Assembly (NCBI RefSeq): GCF_015689175.1
Contig: NZ_CP065047.1
Span: forward strand, 3,658,001 to 3,722,000
Direction: 5' to 3'
Source of the DNA: Mycobacterium kubicae
GTDB taxonomy: Bacteria > Actinomycetota > Actinomycetes > Mycobacteriales > Mycobacteriaceae
DNA length: 64,000 bases
Position 1 is the first letter of the stretch. Every line of letters begins with the position of its first letter. Below, one piece after another: positions 58,302 to 64,000 of the stretch. The notes beneath the pieces are model-generated. The model was not told the DNA's origin. It searched no databases and saw only the letters and a program-made list of their open reading frames with translations. The position numbers and the translations under genes were made by a program.

Positions 58302-59585
58302 ATGACCGAGGCAGCGGAACCGACGGCCGACGCGCCGATCGCCGGGCGTGCCGCCGCCTTACGCGTGGCGGCGGCGGTTGTGGTGGCCGCACCGGCGGTG
58401 AGTTTCCGTGTCACCGGCACCATCCTGTCGCCGGCGGTCGCCATGCTGGTGTTCGGTGTCGGGGTGCTGGCGTCGGTAGCGCTGCTGATGTGGGCGGCCG
58501 AGGCGGCCCGCGCCGACATTTCGGGCAGTCTCGCTTTGGCGCTGTTGTCACTGGTGGCGATCCTGCCCGAGTACGCGGTTGACATCTTCTTCGCCTACTC
58601 CGCGGGCGGCCGACCGGAGTACGCCGCCTATGCCACCGCGAACATGACTGGCGCGAATCGGCTGCTGATCGGGGTGGCGTGGCCCCTGCTGGTGTTTGTC
58701 GCGATCTGGGCGCTGCGTCGGCGCGGTCGCGGCGGCGATTCAGGGGAACCGGCGGGCTGGCTGAGGGGCGGCGTTGTGCTGGCCGCCCACCGCCGAATTG
58801 AGTTGTGGTTTTTGGCTGCGGCCACCATCTATGCGTTGCTTATTCCGCTGACCGGGCGGCTGGCGTGGTACGACTCGGTGGTTCTCGGTGCTCTGTTCGG
58901 CGCCTACCTGTGGCGGATCCGGGGCAGCGCGGAGTCCGAGGAAGAATTGACCGGTGTCGCGGCTACCGTGGCCGCCCAGCCGCGCTTGCGTCGGCGGATT
59001 CTGGTCGGGGCGCTGTTCGCCGCTGCAGCGGTGATCATCCTCTCGGCTGCCGAACCGTTCGGCGACTCGCTGGTCGATGCCGGCGGTGAGCTGGGGATCG
59101 ACCGGTTCCTGCTCGTGCAGTGGCTGGCCCCGATTGCCTCGGAGTCCCCGGAGGTCCTGGTCGCTATCACATTCGCGTTGCGGGCACGCGCCGACGACGG
59201 AATGGGTGCCCTGCTAGCCGCCAAGCTCAACCAGTGGACTCTGCTGATCGCGTGCTTGCCCATCGCGTTCTACCTGGGCGGTGGTGAAGCGGCCGGGTTG
59301 GCGCTGGACTCGCGCCAAACCGAGGAGTTCGTCCTGACCACCGCCCAGACGGTGCTCGGCGTCGCCATTTTGGCGAACCTGCGCCTCACCGGCGCCAAGG
59401 CGCTGCTGCTGCTGGGGCTGTTCGCCGCGCAGTTCGCCCTGCCCGACGAGTCGGCCCGCTACGTCATCTCCGGCGTGTACGTTGTGGTCGCCGTGGTGTA
59501 TCTGATCGCGCAGCGGCGCGATGTCTTACCGCTACTGGCCGCAGTCCGACGACCGAAAGCCGACGAGGTCACGAGAACGGCATGA
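58302..59585 (+). CDS. Sodium/calcium exchanger family (CaCA) antiporter
   Basis: 427-residue membrane protein with 10-11 hydrophobic segments in two inverted halves. The alpha-1 repeat is LSLVAILPEYAVDIFFAYSA with NMTGANRLLIG; the alpha-2 repeat is LAPIASESPEVLVAITFALR with LLAAKLNQWTLLIA. The conserved acidic residues (PEY, SPE) that bind cation are kept. ATG 58302 has GGGGAGGAG 5 bp upstream and is preferred to the frame start at 58221. It resembles YrbG/ChaA-like bacterial exchangers; ion specificity is not evident. It is the only intact cargo gene between two inverted transposon copies. Confidence 0.88.
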   Translation: MTEAAEPTADAPIAGRAAALRVAAAVVVAAPAVSFRVTGTILSPAVAMLVFGVGVLASVALLMWAAEAARADISGSLALALLSLVAILPEYAVDIFFAYSAGGRPEYAAYATANMTGANRLLIGVAWPLLVFVAIWALRRRGRGGDSGEPAGWLRGGVVLAAHRRIELWFLAAATIYALLIPLTGRLAWYDSVVLGALFGAYLWRIRGSAESEEELTGVAATVAAQPRLRRRILVGALFAAAAVIILSAAEPFGDSLVDAGGELGIDRFLLVQWLAPIASESPEVLVAITFALRARADDGMGALLAAKLNQWTLLIACLPIAFYLGGGEAAGLALDSRQTEEFVLTTAQTVLGVAILANLRLTGAKALLLLGLFAAQFALPDESARYVISGVYVVVAVVYLIAQRRDVLPLLAAVRRPKADEVTRTA

Positions 59586-59933
59586 CCGGGCAGCCCCGCC
59601 CACGGTGTTACGGCTCTGGCGCCGGTGTCGCGCCGACCGCTGACGTCACCGGGCCAGCGGCGGTCGGCTGTGTAGCCGCCTCCCGCAACCTGGCAAAACA
59701 GTGCAACTGCTGCTGTCGTGGGCTCAGTCCAGTTGGCTGGTGACGCCGCGAAATAGCGGTAGGCGGTTGCGCGCTCTATTCTGTGATCTTCAGCGGTAAT
59801 CGGCGCTTCAGCGCTAATTGGCGTCAGATCTCGCGGTGAGACACTTCGTTGATGACGAGGGTCGGTCTTTGGGGAAGCAGCGGCGGTCATAACGGGCGGT
59901 CATAACGATTGTGCGGGTACGCGATGTGGCTGG
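59586..59933. other. Stretch between the antiporter and an IS256 fragment without a clear gene
   Basis: About 350 bp. No reading frame has a ribosome site or a recognisable product; the minus-strand frame overlapping the antiporter end looks like a shadow. TAACGGGCGGTCATAACG near 59890 holds a short direct repeat of CGGTCATAACG. Nothing else seen. Confidence 0.4.
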
Positions 59934-60235
59934 AGATATTTTCAAGACCTGTGGATGAGGTTGTTTCAGGCGACCTCCGGTTCTGTTGATTCCCCGGGCT
60001 CGGCGGGTGTGATGTCGATGGGGCGTTCAAGCAGTTTGCCTTTGTGGAAGACGGCGCCGGTCCGGACGAGGGCGACTAGGTGGGGTGCGTTGACGGCGCG
60101 CCAGCGCGCCTGTGCGGCGTCGATCAGCTTGTAGGCCATAGCAATTCCGGCCGCTCGTGAGCCGGGGCCTTTGGTGACCTTCGTCCTCAAACGTACTGTG
60201 GCGAACGTGCTTTCGATTGGATTCGTCGTTCTCAG
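59934..60235 (-). pseudogene. 3' fragment of the IS256-family element
   Basis: Minus strand encodes [20 protein letters not shown] through DITPAEPGESTEPEVA and a stop, nearly identical to the last 85 residues of the complete IS256 transposase at 54990, followed by the same right-end sequence. The N-terminal 80 percent is missing. The break is at CTGAG/CTCAG, exactly where transposon copy B begins, so copy B (or a rearrangement) cut this IS256 copy. Confidence 0.9.
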
Positions 60236-61281
60236 CGCGTTGACTCGTCAGAAATGCGCGCGAATGGGTGGTTCGTTGCCTCATGGAAAATGCGCGCGTA
60301 GGCCCAGTGGATGGGGTTGACGTTGGCGCAGCGCAGAGCAATCACCGAAGCGGCCGCGACCCGCTACCAGCTGGCGAGCAAGGGCGCTAAGAGTCGGATT
60401 CTTGACGAGTTGACGGCCAATACGGGGTGGCACCGAAACCACGCGCGCAAGGCGCTTAAAGCCGCGCTGCGGCCCAAAATCGTTGCCCCGCGCAGTCCAC
60501 GTCCGGTGAAGTACGGGCCTGAGGTCATCGCGGCTTTGACGGTCTGCTGGAGGGTGCTGGGGATGCCGGCGGGCAAACGGCTCGCGCCGATGCTCGGTGA
60601 ACTGGTGGCAGTGCTGCGCCATTTCGGCGAGCTGACCCTCGACGAGGGCACCGCCGAACTGCTGGTGTCGATGTCGGCGGCCACCATCGATCGCCGTCTG
60701 GCCGATCAGCGAGCCAAATACCAGCGGGGACGCTGTGGTACCAAGCCGGGATCGCTGCTCAAAAGCCAGATCCCAGTGCGCACCTGGGCCGACTGGGACG
60801 ACGCTCGACCCGGGTTCGTCGAAATCGACCTGGTCTGGCACGACGGCGGCAACCGCGGCGGAGGCCATGCATTCACCTTGACCGTCACCGACATCGCCAC
60901 AGGCTGGACCGAGAACCGCTCAGTGCCCGACAAGACCGCCAAATGCGTACTGGCAGCGCTCAATGACATCACCCACAAAATGCCGTTCCCGATCCTGGGG
61001 GTGGACTCCGACAACGGATCAGAATTCATCAACGACCACCTGCTGGGATGGTGCCAAGGCCGCCAGATCACCTTCACCCGGGCGCGGCCGGGCAACAAAA
61101 ACGACGGCTGTCACGTCGAGCAAAAGAACTGGGCGGTGGTGCGCACCGTGGTCGGCTACCACCGCTACGACACCGCAGCAGAACTGTTGCTACTCAACGA
61201 GATCTGGCAGTTGCACTCCAGGCTGACCAACTACTTCTACCCACAGCAGAAACTGATCTCCAAAGTCCGCAAAGGCGCCAA
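60231..61281 (+). mobile_element. Integrase-type transposon, copy B
   Basis: Plus-strand copy of the element at 56758, with the transposase starting at ATG 60311. The protein is identical to copy A through KLISKVRKGA and then runs into the left end of the IS3 half (NDLFPISRTPRLRR, stop 61324), so the C-terminus is lost. The outer edge CTCAGCGCGTTGACTCG at 60231 abuts the IS256 fragment. Together copies A and B form an inverted repeat of about 1050 bp around the antiporter gene. Confidence 0.87.
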
Positions 61282-62036
61282 TGACCTGTTCCCGATTTCC
61301 CGGACACCGAGGTTGAGGCGATGATCGTCTCAAGGGAAGGAGTCCGAGAGAAGATGCCTGCTGCTCATCCGGAGGAGTTTCGCCGTCGTGCGGTGGAGTT
61401 GGCCCGGCTGCGAGAGAAACCGATCGCCAAGATCGCCAAGGACCTGGCGATCAGCGAGTCCTGTTTGCGTCGATGGATGGATCTGGCCGACGTTGAGGAG
61501 GGCCACAAAGAGGGCCTGACCCGCGACGAGCGGGCTGAGCTGGTCCGGCTGCGCCGAGAAAAGCGGGTGCTGGAGATGGAAGTCGAGATCCTCAAACGGG
61601 CCAGCGCCTACTTCGCCCGGGAGAACATCCTCCCAAAATAGGGTTCCGGCTGGTCCACGAGCTGGCTGCGCAGGGCTTCCCTGTCGCGCTGACCGGCCGG
61701 ATCCTGCAGGTGTCGACGTCAGGCTTCCATGAATGGCGCACCCGGGCGGCCTGCGATCGCGACCGCCACGACGCCGAGCTGGCCAACACCATCACCGCAA
61801 TTCACACCGCGTCGCGCCACACCTACGGGGTACGCCGTATCTAGGCTGAGCTGCGTCACGGCCACGGGATCCAGGTCGGCCATAAGCGGGTGTGGCGGTG
61901 CATGAAACTCGTTAGCGTGCAAGGCGTTCATCGCCGCCGCTGGAGGCGGGAACCGCCGGCGGCCGCATCGTGGCCGGATCTGGTTCAGCGGCAGTTCCGC
62001 GCCGAAGGTCCCGACCGGTTGTGGGTCACCGACATC
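61282..62036 (+). mobile_element. Left half of an IS3-family element (OrfA and N-terminal OrfB)
   Basis: The terminal repeat TGACCTGTTCCCGATTTCCC starts at 61282. OrfA (61354-61641, 95 residues, MPAAHPEEFRRRAVELARLR start, LRRWMDLADVEEGHKEGLTR and an LRREKRVLEMEVEILKRASA zipper) is intact. OrfB begins in the overlapping frame (GFRLVHELAAQGFPVALTGR, STSGFHEWRTRAACDRDRHD). It has an in-frame TAG at 61842 after YGVRRI where Tyr is usual, and continues to RAEGPDRLWVTDI near 62036. There it leaves IS3 sequence at the group II intron. The matching right half is at 56332. Confidence 0.85.
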
Positions 62037-64000
62037 GAGCGCCGTGAGGCGCTGTTCAACCGAACGGAGGTGAGAGACCACCGTCGCCGAGCCATCGCAG
62101 TGGCCCGGTAGAAGCTGGGGGCAGCCTGATCTAAAGAGACTTTGGTGAGGGTGGGAAGCAGCCCCGACAACGCCGGGACGGCCTGGTACTGCCAGACGGG
62201 TCGGGTCCGGCTAGCGAGACGGGAAGGTGTACGCGAGGAACCAGCGGCTGAACGCCTCTTAAGAGAAGACCACCAGCTCCAACCTGGCGGATGCGGGCTG
62301 GGCAGCGACGCGCACCCGCCCTGAGGGCGGGGAACTCGTGGGCCGGTTGATGTCGCCGGTTCGGGAGGTCACGGTGAAGGACTGCGGCGTAGCCGTGACG
62401 AGGTCGCAGGGGCATAGCTGGACACCTCACCCGTCAAACGGTTGACAGTGAACACGGGAACCACCGCGCCGGTCCCCGGTCAGATCCGGCAGCCAGCCGG
62501 GCTGGAGGGGTAGGCAGTCGTCGGCTGATGCCGGTGTGGTGGGGCGGAGGAGCCGTAGTAGTCCGAGGCCGGGAAAGCCGGTCGCATGGCAAAGGGCTCC
62601 AGCGGGTTCGCGGCGAGTACGCAGACTGTGGAGGTCACTTGTGAATACGAGTGCTTTGTGGCCCGACCCGGACACGGCCGAGCTGCGGGTACGCAGGATG
62701 CAACGCAAACTGCACCATTGGGCGGTTGATGAAAGCGACCGCTGTTTCGATGATTTGTACAACCTCGTTTATGACCCCGCATTCCTCACCCTCGCGTGGG
62801 AGCGGGTGCGGACGAACAAGGGTGCGCGCTCAGCCGGTGCCGATGGGACCGCACCGCGGTCTGTCGGTGCGGCAGAGGCGGTCGGACTGCTTCAGCGGCT
62901 CCGCGAGGAACTCAAGGAGCGGATATTCCGGCCGGATCCGGTGCGGGAGGTGATGATCCCGAAGGCGAACGGCAAGCTCCGCCGCCTGGGTATCGCGACC
63001 GTCGCCGACCGGGTCGTGCAAGCTTCGCTGAAGCTGGTGCTGGAGCCCATTTTCGAGGCGGACTTTCATCCGTGCGCATATGGGTTCCGGCCGGGCAGGC
63101 GAGCCCAGGACGCCATCGCTGAGATCCATCACCTCGCCAGCGGCTCACGGGCCTATCACTGGGTTTTCGAGGGAGACATCACGGCGTGCTTCGATGAAAT
63201 CTCGCATTCGGCCCTTATGGGCCGGGTGCGGCGACGTGTCGGGGACAAACGCGTTCTGGCCCTGGTGAAGTCGTTCCTCAAAGCCGGGATTCTCTCGAAA
63301 GATCTCGGCTACCGGGACACCATCACCGGCACTCCGCAAGGCGGAATCCTCTCACCACTGCTCAGCAATGTCGCCCTGTCCGTTCTCGACGAGCACTTCG
63401 CCGCGAAGTGGAAGGCGCTCGGCCCGGAATGGACACGTGCCAAGCATCGACGCGCCGGAGTTCCGACCATGAAAATCGTCCGCTACGCAGACGATTTCTG
63501 TGTCATGGTCCACGGCACTCGCGCTGATGCCGAAGCGCTTTGGGACGAGATCGCAGCAGTGCTCGCGCCGATGGGCCTGCGCCTGTCGGTCGAGAAGAGC
63601 AGGATCTGCCACGTCGACGAGGGGTTCGAGTTCCTCGGCTTCCGCATCCAACGGCAGATCAAAAGGGGCACGACCAAGCACTACGTCTACACCTGGCCGT
63701 CGAAGAAGGCACTTATGTCCATCACCGACAAAGTCAGGAATCTGACGCGGCGACACAAACATCGAACGCTCGCTGATCTGCTGCGCCAACTCAACCCCGT
63801 CCTGCGGGGATGGTGCAATTACTTCCAGCACGGGGTGTCCAAACGCACCTTCGACTACCTCGACCACTTCACATGGTGGCGGGTGGTGACTTGGATGCGC
63901 AAACGGCACCACGGGCTGGCGTGGGGCGTCTTCCATCGACGGTTCCTGCCCAATTGGCAAATCCGCGAAGGCAAGACGGCGATGTTTCGGCCGCAGAAGG
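62037..64000 (+). mobile_element. Group II intron, 5' structured region and RT gene, runs off the window
   Basis: IS3 OrfB sequence stops at about 62036 and is followed by about 600 bp of noncoding, stem-rich DNA and then a maturase-type reverse transcriptase. This is the layout of a bacterial group II intron, with ribozyme domains I-III before the ORF in domain IV. Its 5' boundary is placed only approximately, as the GTGYG start was not pinned down; domains V-VI lie beyond 64000. Insertion within a transposase gene is common for these retroelements. Confidence 0.75.
62641..64000 (+). CDS. Group II intron reverse transcriptase/maturase, 3' end outside the window
   Basis: GTG 62641, preceded by GGAGGTCACTT, opens a frame that is still open after 453 codons. 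RT motifs in order: KGARSAGADGTAPRS, PDPVREVMIPKANGKLRRLG, RVVQASLKLVLEPIFE, the AYGFRPGRRAQDAI block, VFEGDITACFDEISH, GTPQGGILSPLLSN, the catalytic RYADDFCVM near residue 281, and EFLGFRIQRQI. The maturase X domain follows (LLRQLNPVLRGWCNYFQHGV, FTWWRVVTWMRKRHHG). No HNH endonuclease is visible within the window. It moves the intron by target-primed reverse transcription and aids splicing. Confidence 0.92.
   Translation, partial: MNTSALWPDPDTAELRVRRMQRKLHHWAVDESDRCFDDLYNLVYDPAFLTLAWERVRTNKGARSAGADGTAPRSVGAAEAVGLLQRLREELKERIFRPDPVREVMIPKANGKLRRLGIATVADRVVQASLKLVLEPIFEADFHPCAYGFRPGRRAQDAIAEIHHLASGSRAYHWVFEGDITACFDEISHSALMGRVRRRVGDKRVLALVKSFLKAGILSKDLGYRDTITGTPQGGILSPLLSNVALSVLDEHFAAKWKALGPEWTRAKHRRAGVPTMKIVRYADDFCVMVHGTRADAEALWDEIAAVLAPMGLRLSVEKSRICHVDEGFEFLGFRIQRQIKRGTTKHYVYTWPSKKALMSITDKVRNLTRRHKHRTLADLLRQLNPVLRGWCNYFQHGVSKRTFDYLDHFTWWRVVTWMRKRHHGLAWGVFHRRFLPNWQIREGKTAMFRPQK

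Overview
The window is high-GC DNA from a mycobacterium. It carries mycobacterial hallmark genes: PPE proteins, MmpS/MmpL, cfp2 (MTB12), mycobactin synthesis genes, LpqS-like and PacL-like proteins. I do not assign a species. The left end follows the M. tuberculosis order phoH - rsmE - dnaJ2 - hrcA - Rv2375 - cfp2, and the chromosome then enters a mycobactin-type siderophore locus as it does there.

Layout. (1) 1-7.6 kb: housekeeping and stress genes. phoH is cut by the window edge and interrupted by a 359-codon intein; an ECF41-type sigma factor with its carboxymuconolactone-decarboxylase-like partner sits just before cfp2. (2) 7.7-33 kb: the siderophore locus, arranged differently from M. 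tuberculosis. One minus-strand run holds an N-formyltransferase, mbtE, mbtF and mbtB. One plus-strand run holds a GNAT acyltransferase, mbtT, mbtC and mbtD. mbtH/mbtG (minus) and mbtA (plus) follow. A SagB/ThcOx-family flavin oxidase lies tail-to-tail with mbtB and is bordered on its far side by a second, broken copy of the mbtB 3' end. Three IdeR-like iron boxes sit in front of the operons. Together the genes predict a salicyl-capped, bis-hydroxylysine mycobactin/nocobactin-like siderophore that is N-formylated and whose oxazoline or thiazoline ring may be oxidised to an oxazole or thiazole. (3) 33-38.6 kb: a small membrane protein, a frameshifted mmpS, an mmpL (probable siderophore exporter) and a malic enzyme.

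(4) 38.6-52 kb: a metal and PPE region. It holds two LpqS-like proteins, a CDF-like transporter, a PacL-CtpC metal-efflux pair, a truncated P-type ATPase, three PPE genes and a lipoprotein. (5) 52-64 kb: mobile DNA. It contains IS3, IS110 and IS256 elements, two identical inverted copies of an integrase-type transposon that flank a sodium/calcium exchanger-family gene, the two halves of one IS3-type element at the outer sides of that block, and a group II intron that runs off the right end.

The strongest candidates for something new are the SagB oxidase plus formyltransferase built into a mycobactin cluster, and the PhoH intein, which has the signature residues of class 3 inteins. All calls come from reading the sequence and translations by eye; no database search was run.
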